A stretch of DNA of 46,440 bases from CAYJBH01 sp964368625. Its GTDB lineage: Bacteria > Bacillota > Clostridia > Oscillospirales > Ruminococcaceae. The notes under the pieces were generated by a model. That model searched no databases, had not been told where the DNA came from, and was given only the letters and a program-made list of their open reading frames with translations. This document shows positions 15,146 through 24,050 of this stretch, in pieces. The position numbers and the translations under genes are program-made. Where the stretch lies: positions 1 to 46,440 of the forward strand of contig CAYJBH010000023.1 in NCBI GenBank assembly GCA_964368625.1, in the 5' to 3' direction. Numbering within the stretch: position 1 is the first letter of the stretch; every line of letters starts with the position of its first letter.

Positions 15146-17323
15146 TTATGCGTTTTTAGCTAAAAATCTGTCTACTATTTGCTGACGATACTCTCTTGAA
15201 AGTGAAGCGAAGAAAGCAGAATATCCCGTAACACGAACGACTAAATCTGGGTGACTTTGTGGGTTTTCGTGTGCCTGCAATAGTTTTTCCTTAGTGAGGC
15301 AGTTCAGGTTAATTAGTGTGCCACCCATCTGATTATGGGTGTGTATTAATGCTGAAAGCGCATCAACACCACCTGCCGAATCTATCAAGTCGCAATCTAT
15401 ATCGAGATGAAGCGGTGAAGAGTTTCCATAACCCGGCTGTGTCAAGGCTACAGCTGTGGCTTTGAGAGATGGCGAGAACGTGTCTAATCCTCTTGCAAAA
15501 CCTGGATCAGGATCGTTCGAGTGTGCGATAGGATCACCGTCAAAACGGCCGTTAGGAGTCGCCTTCAAATCCTGCCCATATCTATATGTGAGGCCGTGTG
15601 AAAACATGCCGGGGATAACTTTTAGGTTGTGCTTTGGTGTCATGGACAAAGTGTAGTCGGTAAAATAGTCTTTTATCTTGATAGCCCATTCTGTTGCTAT
15701 TGAATCGGGCGAGCCGTAACGACTAATGTTTTTTAGCATCAACCTTATGTTTTCTTCGCCATCATAGTTATTATTCAATACTTCAATCAACTTTTCAAAC
15801 GTAATTAACTTATCGATAAATACTCGTTGTTCTACGGCCGCAAAAGAGTCGGCTACAGTTGCGAGCGCAATACCGTCGATGCAAAAACTTTGGTTATCAA
15901 CACCACCCGAAGCAGCATTTATCCCTTTTTCTACAGGCCCGTGCATAAAGAGGTTTAGCACCATTTCCGGCATACTGTTTTCAATAACTTCAAAGTGGAG
16001 ATCGTAACCTTCACGAATACTGTCGATGCCAACTCTTAAGTGATGTGTAAATCTGTCCCAAAGATCTTCCATCGAATATTTTTTTGTTTTTTCGATGTCT
16101 TCCATAGCTTTGTTAAAAGCGACAGCAAAGTTAAATCGTGTAACGTCCTGGAATGGGTACTCACGCCCTGGTAGCGCCGTCCAGTTACAGCCGACTTTTG
16201 CTCTACCTCTTGCCACAACCTCGGAAAATCCGTTTTTTGCATACCCCTTAACACAACCGTTATCCATAGAATAATCGACGCCGCTTCCGTTTTTCATGTT
16301 GTATTTTAAGCTACGCTCCAAAAGCACCGGATTGACATTGTCATGAACTCTAAGTGCAATGTTAATCGGGATGTTAAGACAGTTCATCGCGTCTAAAATA
16401 ATGAACGACATTCTGTTCGATATATCGGCTTTACCATCCGGTGAAAGTCCGCCAATCTGGGAATAGTGTGTATCATTGAAAAATAGGCTGGCAACATACC
16501 ATACTGCCGTTTCATCATCCAGAATACCGTTTTCGACATCGTTTTTATAGTAAGGATACAGCACTTCGTCTAATTGACCAAGAGCACCACCGCCCCAATA
16601 CGTCCTGTCAAAAACTTGGAAGTGTGCGATAAACTGGCAAACTTCACGCAGCGTTTCAGGTGCTTTATGTATTAACTTTTCATTGATGCGTGCTATTTCC
16701 AGCAAGTTCGCTTTGTAAAATTCGTCACCCTCTGCCTCGGCTTGCTCTTTTGCATAGTTTGCTGTTTGTTGAATCCACTCTTGCATAGCGAGCAAAACCT
16801 GTGTTTCACCATAGTAAAAATCCTTGTTGCCATTATAGTTATACTCTTCATAATAGCGAACTTTTTCTAGAAGGCCACCCCAGCCAAGCTTTAAACCGAT
16901 TGTGATGTCAGGGCCACAGTGATTCATTGCACCGAAGCCGGGCTGAAATATATCGTACTCTTCCCATATTGCATCGAGGCGCGCATCTCTGTCTTCGGGG
17001 ATGACTTGTAACGGCATAAACTCATGGATAAAACCCATCCAGCAACCACCGAGGGCACTGTGCTTATTGACGTATTTTGGGCAATCATTAAAAAATTTGC
17101 GAAGATTATCTCCGAGTGCCCTGTATCCATATACGTACCCGTCTTTGTGATTGGGTACTGGCTCGAACTTGAAAGAAGGAAAAAACACAAAGCCTTGATC
17201 ATCGTTATCATACTTTCCAAGATGCTCAAGTTTTACCTTATTAATCTCCAATTTGTCCGAATGTAGGTTGTCAATAAGTTCTTTGATTTTTTTCGACAAT
17301 TGAACTGCTTCTGTGTTTAGCAT
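15146..17323 (-). CDS. Glycyl radical enzyme of unassigned subclass
   Basis: A 725-residue PFL/dehydratase-fold enzyme. The C-terminal RVTGYSAFF motif places the radical Gly at residue 700, 25 residues from the end. The active-site loop gives Cys357 in DNGCVKG, where the dehydratase and lyase subclasses usually show GCxE; Lys359 replaces the Glu. Other hallmarks are GYGNSSPLHLDID, GVDNQSFCIDGIALATVADSF and NCLTKEKLLQAHENP. The start at 17323 (ATG, preceded by AAAGGA) is preferred to a GTG at 17341 that overlaps the end of the activase gene. The reaction is unknown; substrate clues come from the adjacent sugar importer and glycosidases. The enzyme must be activated under anaerobic conditions. 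Confidence 0.9.
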   Translation of the reverse strand: MLNTEAVQLSKKIKELIDNLHSDKLEINKVKLEHLGKYDNDDQGFVFFPSFKFEPVPNHKDGYVYGYRALGDNLRKFFNDCPKYVNKHSALGGCWMGFIHEFMPLQVIPEDRDARLDAIWEEYDIFQPGFGAMNHCGPDITIGLKLGWGGLLEKVRYYEEYNYNGNKDFYYGETQVLLAMQEWIQQTANYAKEQAEAEGDEFYKANLLEIARINEKLIHKAPETLREVCQFIAHFQVFDRTYWGGGALGQLDEVLYPYYKNDVENGILDDETAVWYVASLFFNDTHYSQIGGLSPDGKADISNRMSFIILDAMNCLNIPINIALRVHDNVNPVLLERSLKYNMKNGSGVDYSMDNGCVKGYAKNGFSEVVARGRAKVGCNWTALPGREYPFQDVTRFNFAVAFNKAMEDIEKTKKYSMEDLWDRFTHHLRVGIDSIREGYDLHFEVIENSMPEMVLNLFMHGPVEKGINAASGGVDNQSFCIDGIALATVADSFAAVEQRVFIDKLITFEKLIEVLNNNYDGEENIRLMLKNISRYGSPDSIATEWAIKIKDYFTDYTLSMTPKHNLKVIPGMFSHGLTYRYGQDLKATPNGRFDGDPIAHSNDPDPGFARGLDTFSPSLKATAVALTQPGYGNSSPLHLDIDCDLIDSAGGVDALSALIHTHNQMGGTLINLNCLTKEKLLQAHENPQSHPDLVVRVTGYSAFFASLSREYRQQIVDRFLAKNA

Positions 17324-17340
17324 GATTTTATTTCCTTTCA

Positions 17341-18234
17341 CTATTTGACTTTTGCATTAATATCTTTGTCCGTAAATATTTTTAGTGCATCCTTCAGTTC
17401 TTCTTCTGAAGGAGGAGTTATTTCTAGCATGTCGTTTCCTGCGGACAGTGCCGAATATTTTGCATCGCCTAATTTGTGGTAAGCGAGCAATTCAACTGCA
17501 CGACATGGGATTTCCTTTATAATATCAGCAATTAAAGACATTTCTTTATCATTCATGGTTGGTATATAAGGTATGCGAATTACTATTTCGCTATCAGTTT
17601 TAGACAATTTAATCAAATTGTTGATTATCTTTGTGTTAGTCACACCTGTAAGCTTCTTATGTACTTCTGCAGATGCTGCTTTTATGTCATAGAAAAACAT
17701 GTCAGTGTATGGTAATACTTTTTTAAATGAGCTGTATGATACAACCCCGGCAGTGTCAATCGCTGTATGAATACCGTGCTCTTTACATCCTTTTAGTACA
17801 ACTGATAAAAAATCGGCCTGTAACATTGCCTCGCCACCGGAAAAAGTGACTCCACCGCCCGAGTTGCGATAGTATAGTTCGTCTTGAAGTATAGATTTTA
17901 TAACATATTCCGCAGTTACAGTTTTTCCGACACCGACTAAAGCCTCGCTGTAACATTGCTTTGTACAATTCAAGCACGATGTACATTTATCACGGTTAAT
18001 AGTGTGGAGGTTATCAATTGATTGATGGCAAGGACACACTGAGAAGCAGCTGCCACAACCAATGCATTTTTCAGAATATAAATTCAACTCGCTTTTTAGG
18101 CCGATTGATTCAGGATTATGGCACCATTTGCACTTTAGGTTACACCCTTTAAAAAAAATCACCGTCCTAATGCCGGGGCCATCATGTGTCGAAAATCTTT
18201 GTATGTTAAATATCACGCCGTTTAATTTGTTCAA
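17341..18234 (-). CDS. Glycyl radical enzyme activase (radical SAM, two extra 4Fe-4S clusters)
   Basis: A 297-residue radical SAM enzyme that installs the glycyl radical on the following enzyme. C31-x3-C35-x2-C38 (GCNLKCKWCHNPES) binds the SAM cluster. A ferredoxin-like insert follows with CIGCGSCFSVC and CTSCLNCTKQC, as in activases of dehydratase-type enzymes; SGGGVTFSGGEAM is the SAM glycine motif. The TTG at 18234 is chosen because GAGG lies 6 bases upstream and the product then starts MNKLNGVIFNIQRFSTHDGPG, the normal N-terminus. An ATG at 18327 would add an unusual 31-residue extension. It is the first gene of the minus-strand operon. Confidence 0.9.
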   Translation of the reverse strand: MNKLNGVIFNIQRFSTHDGPGIRTVIFFKGCNLKCKWCHNPESIGLKSELNLYSEKCIGCGSCFSVCPCHQSIDNLHTINRDKCTSCLNCTKQCYSEALVGVGKTVTAEYVIKSILQDELYYRNSGGGVTFSGGEAMLQADFLSVVLKGCKEHGIHTAIDTAGVVSYSSFKKVLPYTDMFFYDIKAASAEVHKKLTGVTNTKIINNLIKLSKTDSEIVIRIPYIPTMNDKEMSLIADIIKEIPCRAVELLAYHKLGDAKYSALSAGNDMLEITPPSEEELKDALKIFTDKDINAKVK

Positions 18235-18343
18235 AGTATGCCTCACGTGCAAAATGTTCGGTCTTTTAAGCACATTATACATTATTGAAGGTGAAAGTAA
18301 ACATATCAACTTTATATCGATATTCATGATGAAAAAATCCTGA

Positions 18344-18372
18344 TTGACTTTACACAGATGTTATGATATAAA
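18344..18372 (+). promoter_or_regulatory. Promoter of the GxGYxYP gene
   Basis: TTGACT at 18344-18349 and TATAAA at 18367-18372, spacer exactly 17. The start site would be near 18380, leaving a 24-base leader with GAGG 8 bases before the ATG at 18404. It lies in the intergenic region divergent from the activase. Confidence 0.65.
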
Positions 18373-18403
18373 ACAGATATATTCTTTTTTTGAGGTTAAA
18401 ATT

Positions 18404-20779
18404 ATGTTTAACAATAACACTTACCACTATTTCAAACCGGCACAGCAACCTACCTCTGTCACTGTAGTTTGTCCTGACAACTATACAGACGCCGAGCGTG
18501 TTTTGATTACCTCTTTACAGGGCTTGGTGGCAAAATCAAAGCCGGAAGTGTATATCGATTACACAAACGACAAATTCGAGCATAAAAATTGTATGGAGTA
18601 CTTTACGTATATCGTAGACAAATATTGTTTAAAGGTAGAATATGAAAACGATCTGAGAAAATTGCTGTGCAAGTACAGAACACATGTCGATGGATACATC
18701 TTGACAGAGTTTTACAGTGAGTATATAGAAAAATATAATCGTGAAGTTTTAAACGTAGAATCGCTCAACGTTGCAACCAGCCTAGCTGGAATACATCACG
18801 CCGTGATAGTTGATGAATCGCTTGTTGAGTTGATGAAATCGCTTGATTTGCCGTTAATAAAGGATGTCCGCGGGAAAGATACCGAATGGCTTACACAGCA
18901 AGATGAATATGAAAAGCTGTACAAGTATCACTCTTTCGAACTTGGCGCTCTTGATTACACAAGAGATTACTGTATAGCGTGTGATGGAATATGTTTTTAC
19001 AACCTGGATGCAGCGCATTATCCCGCACGTCAAAAAATATTTGAAGATACAGAAAGAGATACACCGGTTTTTGGTTGGGGAAACGCATTGGCGAGCGAGC
19101 ATGGATTTACAGAGCCATTAACAGACAGCGGTCATTTTTGGGCGGCAGGCCACCCTGGAAACTTATCTTTTGTTACATCATTTGCGAATGAACAGGAAGT
19201 GAAGCAGCACAAAATCACCGAGTCGGTTACTGCTTCTGACGACAATCATTATGTGACTTTTGTTATTAGTGACGGTGATAGCCTTAACTTTGCATACAAC
19301 GGTTTTCTCTTTGGCGAAAACAATCTTTTCGACAGTGATAAAAAAGGAGAATTTCCGCTAGGCTGGGGAATGCCTGCTGCATTAACCGAGCTTGCACCGG
19401 ATGTGCTTCAATATATTTACAATACAGCCGCAAACGGCAACTCGAAAGACGGTGCTTTTTCTGATGAATTCATCTCTTATTCTTCGGGTGGATATATGTA
19501 TCCGTCAAAATATCCTGACGATTTGCTCGATGGTCATATTATTAAGTTGGCAGATTCGATGCGCCGCTCCGATACAAGCATACTCGGAATAATAGACTTT
19601 GATCAGTTTACAGAGGAATGTCTGCCACTGTGGGATAGGTACACCAAACATGATGTTATCGATGGGATATTTTATGTCGACTTTTGCTCGTACGCCACCG
19701 ACTCAGATACCATTTTGTGGTCGAACGGAAAACCCATTATTGCGTCTAGGGCGCGATTTTGGCAAGGGCTTCCGCAATCCGACATACCCTATATATCCAA
19801 AAAAATAAATGCCATGCCAACAGGGCTACAAAACCCGAACTCTTACTCGCTTATTATGGTTCACTGTTGGTCTAGAACTGTAGGTGGAATTTCAGATCTA
19901 ATTAAGCATTTTGACGAGCATGTAAAAGTTGTTACACCTAAAACTTTTGTCGAACTAGTAACGCAGAATGTAGATAGAACCGTAAAAACACAAAAAAATA
20001 CCACCAATACCGATTTTCTCGAGTTTGTAATCGATACAGGTGATTTTTGTCCCGAGCAAACTGTCATTAAAACTCATGGAGTGACTATAAACAGCGAAGA
20101 ATTAGCGTATGCTCCATTTGCAAACAGCCCTGCAGGAAATGCTGTTGCCAGAGGATACAAAATGCCAAAAGGCTCGTCGGTTACAATCGGTTTTTTGAAC
20201 CCAACAACGGTGTCAAAAGATTGCCGTGTTGAGTTTGCACTTTGCAATAAAGGGAATAAAGGTAAGATAACACTGAAATTCTTTGGTGAGAACGAAAGTG
20301 TCATCGAAGAGGTAGACATTGACTTCATTGGTTGGAAGTTCTTCTCGATTAAGAATAATGCTTTAGATGATATGCTGTTTAAGGGGTACACAATTACTTG
20401 TGATGCGGGTGATCTTGACTTTTGTTTAGATGAATTTGTTGTTAGAGGCAGCATTAATCGAAACATTATAGGACATTCGTTCCCAATAAATAGAGAAGTT
20501 GTACTACAAAAAAAAGATGAGACAACCATCGAATTTGAGCGCAGAATGTACAGCTTTGAGACATTTTATGCTAGTGGAACTTACTTTTACACTCCAACTT
20601 TTGCAACGATGGACAGTCAGCATATCGAGGTGAAATATTCATGTATAAGCGACTGTATCGAAATTTCACCTGATGGAACAATCACTGCTATGAAAGCAGG
20701 TTGTGCAAATGTAGAAATAATCAGCAAGTGTTACGGACAAAGTCCGTTGAAAGACATAGTGAAGGTAACGGTGCTATAA
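18404..20779 (+). CDS. GxGYxYP-family putative glycoside hydrolase with C-terminal Big_2-like domain
   Basis: A 791-residue protein. SGGYMYPSKYP near residues 361-371 matches the GxGYxYP family signature except at the first position. VTFVISDGDSLNF and the WGMPAALTELAP stretch fit the catalytic-like barrel of that family. The N-terminal ~200 residues match the companion N-domain. The last ~80 residues (SPDGTITAMKAGCANVEI) resemble a bacterial Ig-like group 2 domain. The start at 18404 follows GAGG by 8 bases; 18344 would begin inside the promoter. No signal peptide or lipobox is seen, so it is probably cytoplasmic despite the Big_2-like tail. A role in trimming an imported glycan is inferred. 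Confidence 0.75.
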   Translation: MFNNNTYHYFKPAQQPTSVTVVCPDNYTDAERVLITSLQGLVAKSKPEVYIDYTNDKFEHKNCMEYFTYIVDKYCLKVEYENDLRKLLCKYRTHVDGYILTEFYSEYIEKYNREVLNVESLNVATSLAGIHHAVIVDESLVELMKSLDLPLIKDVRGKDTEWLTQQDEYEKLYKYHSFELGALDYTRDYCIACDGICFYNLDAAHYPARQKIFEDTERDTPVFGWGNALASEHGFTEPLTDSGHFWAAGHPGNLSFVTSFANEQEVKQHKITESVTASDDNHYVTFVISDGDSLNFAYNGFLFGENNLFDSDKKGEFPLGWGMPAALTELAPDVLQYIYNTAANGNSKDGAFSDEFISYSSGGYMYPSKYPDDLLDGHIIKLADSMRRSDTSILGIIDFDQFTEECLPLWDRYTKHDVIDGIFYVDFCSYATDSDTILWSNGKPIIASRARFWQGLPQSDIPYISKKINAMPTGLQNPNSYSLIMVHCWSRTVGGISDLIKHFDEHVKVVTPKTFVELVTQNVDRTVKTQKNTTNTDFLEFVIDTGDFCPEQTVIKTHGVTINSEELAYAPFANSPAGNAVARGYKMPKGSSVTIGFLNPTTVSKDCRVEFALCNKGNKGKITLKFFGENESVIEEVDIDFIGWKFFSIKNNALDDMLFKGYTITCDAGDLDFCLDEFVVRGSINRNIIGHSFPINREVVLQKKDETTIEFERRMYSFETFYASGTYFYTPTFATMDSQHIEVKYSCISDCIEISPDGTITAMKAGCANVEIISKCYGQSPLKDIVKVTVL

Positions 20780-20804
20780 GCCGTAACACAATAACTCCAT
20801 TGTC

Positions 20805-21917
20805 CTACGTGACATAATCTGTGGTTTTTCCCACGACTAAAGAGGGCTTGACTGTTATTATTTTATTGCTTTGCGTTGTAGGTACTTTATTAAGCATGTT
20901 AATGAGAGCATTTGCGGCTGCAAATCCCATTTCATATGAGCCTTGCTCAATGTACGTAAAACTGATGTTTGTCATGTATGGCTTGTCATACGATATTATC
21001 GAAAGATCGTCGGGGAAAGAAATGTTCTCATTTTCACATAGTTGCAATAATTTGTTAGTCGTGTCAACGTTTCCGGCGATTACAGCCGTGATATTTCCGT
21101 TTTTGACATTGGGAATAAAATCGTCGGCAAAGCTAGGGTTTTGATCCATGTCTACATAGGAGTAGCAGCCAGACAAACCGTTATTCTTTTGAGACAAGTA
21201 TGATATAAATGAAGACTGCCGCTTCAGAGTGTTCATCTCGGATACACTACTTGAACTAACGAAGGCTATGCGTGAGTGACCAAGAGAAAACAGGTGATCG
21301 AGAGCCATTTTGCAAGAAATATCATTGTTAGAAATTATACTGCATGACTTTATTCCCGGTATGAGCCTATCGATGACGATTATCGGATAGTTGTTGAAGT
21401 CTAGCTCGAGTATAACCTCATTATAGTATTCAGAATCTTGTGGAAACACAATTATTCCATCGTACTGCTGTTTTATAAACGTATCTATTGTAAATGTCTC
21501 AGCTTCTATCGAGGAGGCGCAGACTGTGGCTGTGAAAAAATCGGGGTATGTCAATGTTTTTGTGATTGACTCAATAATTGCCACGCTGTGGTAGTCGAAA
21601 ATTTGCGGCATCAACACACCTATCCTGTGATAATGTGTCTTTAAGAGACTTTTTGATGAGGGGCTAGAAGCTAATGCTGTTATTCGCTGGGCTTTTGGAA
21701 TAACATATGAACCTTTGCCCTGCACGCGCGAGATAAACCCCTCAAGCATCAGCTCATTCAGTGCTTTTGTGGCTGTAATTCTGCTTACAGAATACAACTT
21801 TGTAATCTGTGTTTCACTCGGCAATTTGTCATAATCGGAGTAAAAATCATTCTCGATTTTCTCTATAAAATCATTGCGAATTTTTTCATAGAGGGCTGAA
21901 TTTGTGTTTTTGGGCAT
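20805..21917 (-). CDS. GntR/LacI hybrid transcriptional regulator
   Basis: A 370-residue AraR-like regulator. Residues ~8-72 form a GntR winged helix (YEKIRNDFIEKIE, DKLPSETQITKLYSVSRITATKALNEL, GKGSYVI). Residues ~95-365 are a LacI-type sugar-binding domain (HYRIGVLMPQI, YDGIIVFPQD, PIIVIDRLIPG, LGHSRIAFVSSS). It ends 25 bases from the convergent GxGYxYP gene and is divergent from the sugar importer operon. It probably represses that operon until a sugar or oligosaccharide is bound. Candidate sites with a shared ATATAAG core lie on both sides of the intergenic region. Confidence 0.88.
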   Translation of the reverse strand: MPKNTNSALYEKIRNDFIEKIENDFYSDYDKLPSETQITKLYSVSRITATKALNELMLEGFISRVQGKGSYVIPKAQRITALASSPSSKSLLKTHYHRIGVLMPQIFDYHSVAIIESITKTLTYPDFFTATVCASSIEAETFTIDTFIKQQYDGIIVFPQDSEYYNEVILELDFNNYPIIVIDRLIPGIKSCSIISNNDISCKMALDHLFSLGHSRIAFVSSSSVSEMNTLKRQSSFISYLSQKNNGLSGCYSYVDMDQNPSFADDFIPNVKNGNITAVIAGNVDTTNKLLQLCENENISFPDDLSIISYDKPYMTNISFTYIEQGSYEMGFAAANALINMLNKVPTTQSNKIITVKPSLVVGKTTDYVT

Positions 21918-21951
21918 TTCTCCACCTTCTAATTCTACTATTGATATGTAC

Positions 21952-21966
21952 TTGATATAAGTTTAC
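21952..21966. promoter_or_regulatory. Candidate regulator site 1 (TTGATATAAGTTTAC)
   Basis: Shares the ATATAAG core with sites at 22115 and 25835, at similar positions upstream of island genes. GATATA here also pairs with TATATC 9 bases downstream as an inverted repeat (21953-21973). It lies 35 bases ahead of the regulator gene, which suggests autoregulation. Confidence 0.35.
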
Positions 21967-22096
21967 AATATATCAGGCTGTTTTTCAAGATGGTTAAAAA
22001 TATTTATATAGCAAGTTGCTAAATAAATAACTTTTTTGATGTTATTGTCATTTCTTGTGGAGGTTTTCACTAAAAAATCACATCGATTATATAACT

Positions 22097-22129
22097 TTTA
22101 CACAAGTTGTTAACTCGATATAAGGTTGA
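22097..22129 (+). promoter_or_regulatory. Importer operon promoter and candidate regulator site 2
   Basis: TTTACA at 22097-22102 and TATAAG at 22119-22124, spacer 16. The -10 lies inside TCGATATAAGGTTGA (22115-22129), which resembles sites 1 and 3. Binding there would block the promoter. The transcript would start near 22131, 66 bases ahead of the TTG start codon of the first permease. Confidence 0.45.
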
Positions 22130-22196
22130 TATATTGCTATTGAACCTTTACTATGCTAACATAAAGATACAACAAAAGACAGGAGGTTAATAAAAG

Positions 22197-23120
22197 TTGG
22201 AAAAAACACTCAACAAAAAGGGTCTTTGGAGCAGAATAAAAAATCATAAAGAACTGTACTTTATGCTGATTCCATTAGCTATATATTTAATTGTTTTTTG
22301 GTTGGCACCATTATACGGCATACAAATAGCATTCAGAAACTTTCGTGCAAACGATGGCTTTTTCGGAAGTGAGTGGGTTGGGTTAGATCACTTTATACGA
22401 TTTTTCGAAAGCTTTTATTTTGAAAGAACTGTAAAAAACACACTTGGCATTAACTTTTACGGTCTTATTGTCAGCTTCCCGCTTACGATAATCTTGGCAC
22501 TTATGTTCAACGAAATCGGTAATAAAAGGTTTAAAAACTTTACTCAAATAGTATCATATGCTCCGACATTTTTATCTGCTGTTGTGGTTGGAGGAATGAT
22601 AATTTCTTTTTTCGCAGCATCTACGGGCATGGTCAACTCTATAGTAGAATTTTTTGGTGGTGAGAGAATAGACTACCTCGCAGATCCAAAATATTTTTGG
22701 GATATATATGTTTGGACAAACGTATGGCAAGGTATCGGTTTTGGCACAATTTTGTACACAGCGGCAATGAGTTCCATCTCGGAAGACTTGTACGAAGCGG
22801 CAACATTAGACGGTGCTGGAAAACTAAGATGTATGTGGCACATCACTTTGCCGGGCATACAATACGTAATCATAATAATGATTATTTTAAGCCTTGGTAA
22901 TATGATGACGCTGGGTTTTGAAAAAATATACTTACTGCAAAACAACCTTAACTTAGATGCTTCGGAAGTTATATCAACATACGTCTATAAAGCAGGTCTA
23001 ATCGAGGGACAATTTAGCTACACAACCGCAATCGGACTATTTAACACCGTCATTAACTTGATGTTGCTCAGCGGAGCAAATTTTATCAGCAAAAAAGTCC
23101 GTGGAATTAGTCTGTATTAG
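22197..23120 (+). CDS. Carbohydrate ABC transporter permease (LplB/YteP-like)
   Basis: A 307-residue inner-membrane permease of the MalF/LplB type with about six hydrophobic segments. The coupling-loop motif EAATLDGAGKLRCMWHITLPG is the EAA motif that binds the ATPase. The start is a TTG, supported by AGGAGG 10 bases upstream and by the charged N-terminus MEKTLNKKGLWSRIKNHKEL. It is the first gene of a three-gene importer operon. No ATPase is encoded nearby, so a shared MsmK-type ATPase from elsewhere is probably used. Confidence 0.9.
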   Translation: MEKTLNKKGLWSRIKNHKELYFMLIPLAIYLIVFWLAPLYGIQIAFRNFRANDGFFGSEWVGLDHFIRFFESFYFERTVKNTLGINFYGLIVSFPLTIILALMFNEIGNKRFKNFTQIVSYAPTFLSAVVVGGMIISFFAASTGMVNSIVEFFGGERIDYLADPKYFWDIYVWTNVWQGIGFGTILYTAAMSSISEDLYEAATLDGAGKLRCMWHITLPGIQYVIIIMIILSLGNMMTLGFEKIYLLQNNLNLDASEVISTYVYKAGLIEGQFSYTTAIGLFNTVINLMLLSGANFISKKVRGISLY

Positions 23121-23131
23121 GAGAGGATACG

Positions 23132-24028
23132 ATGTTGACAAACAAATCTACTTCAGCGAAGATATTCAACCTTGTAAACTATACTTTAATCATAGTGTTT
23201 CTCGTGGTGATAGTCTACCCACTATGGTATGTGCTTTGTGCATCTTTCAGCGATGTATTTAAGGTGAACGAACAGCCTTTTTTGCTATGGCCGATTGACT
23301 TCACCTTAGAAAGCTACGAACTTGTTTTTGAGTATGATAGAATATGGATAGGTTTTAGAAATAGCTTTTTGTATATGATAGTAGGCACATGTCTTAACAT
23401 TGCGATGACACTATTATCAGCATATCCATTATCGAGAGAAAGCATGCCGGGTAAAAAAATCATCTCACGCATTATTATTTTATCAATGTACATTTCAGGC
23501 GGAATGATTCCACTATACTTAATTGTGGACGGCACAGGCATCAGAGATACGATGTTAGCAATGATTTTGCCTAATGCGGTAAGTGTGTATTTTATACTAA
23601 TCTCTATTTCGTTTTTAAAAAGTATTATACCTGAGGGTATTCAAGAGGCGGCACGAATTGATGGCGCAGGTTACTTTAAAACGTTCATGACTATTGTAAT
23701 CCCACTGTCAACTCCACTAATTGGCGTACTGGCACTTCAATACGGTCTTGCACACTGGAACTCTTACACGCAAGCGATGATTTATCTTGATAACGTTGAC
23801 TTGTTCCCGTTGCAGCTCATACTAAGAGAAATTCTTATCAAAGCAGATTCATCGATGGTTTCGACCATGTTGACGAACCAACAGGTTGACTATGTAGAAC
23901 TGACAAAAGTCAGGGAAGGCTTTAAATACGCCTCCATTATAGTGTCGTCTGCACCACTGTTGTTCATTTACCCGTTCTTAAGGAAACATTTTGACAAAGG
24001 TTTACTTATCGGCGGAATAAAAGAATAG
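23132..24028 (+). CDS. Carbohydrate ABC transporter permease (LplC/YtcP-like)
   Basis: A 298-residue permease of the MalG/LplC type, about six membrane segments. The EAA motif reads EAARIDGAGYFKTFMTIVIPLSTPL. The N-terminal FLVVIVYPLWYVLCASFSD and C-terminal FIYPFLRKHFDKGLLIGGIKE are typical of this subfamily. It lies 11 bases after its partner and 22 bases before the binding protein. LplC-type permeases carry oligosaccharides or glycoside-like compounds. Confidence 0.9.
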   Translation: MLTNKSTSAKIFNLVNYTLIIVFLVVIVYPLWYVLCASFSDVFKVNEQPFLLWPIDFTLESYELVFEYDRIWIGFRNSFLYMIVGTCLNIAMTLLSAYPLSRESMPGKKIISRIIILSMYISGGMIPLYLIVDGTGIRDTMLAMILPNAVSVYFILISISFLKSIIPEGIQEAARIDGAGYFKTFMTIVIPLSTPLIGVLALQYGLAHWNSYTQAMIYLDNVDLFPLQLILREILIKADSSMVSTMLTNQQVDYVELTKVREGFKYASIIVSSAPLLFIYPFLRKHFDKGLLIGGIKE

Positions 24029-24050
24029 ATAATTTAGGAGGAATAAAAAA

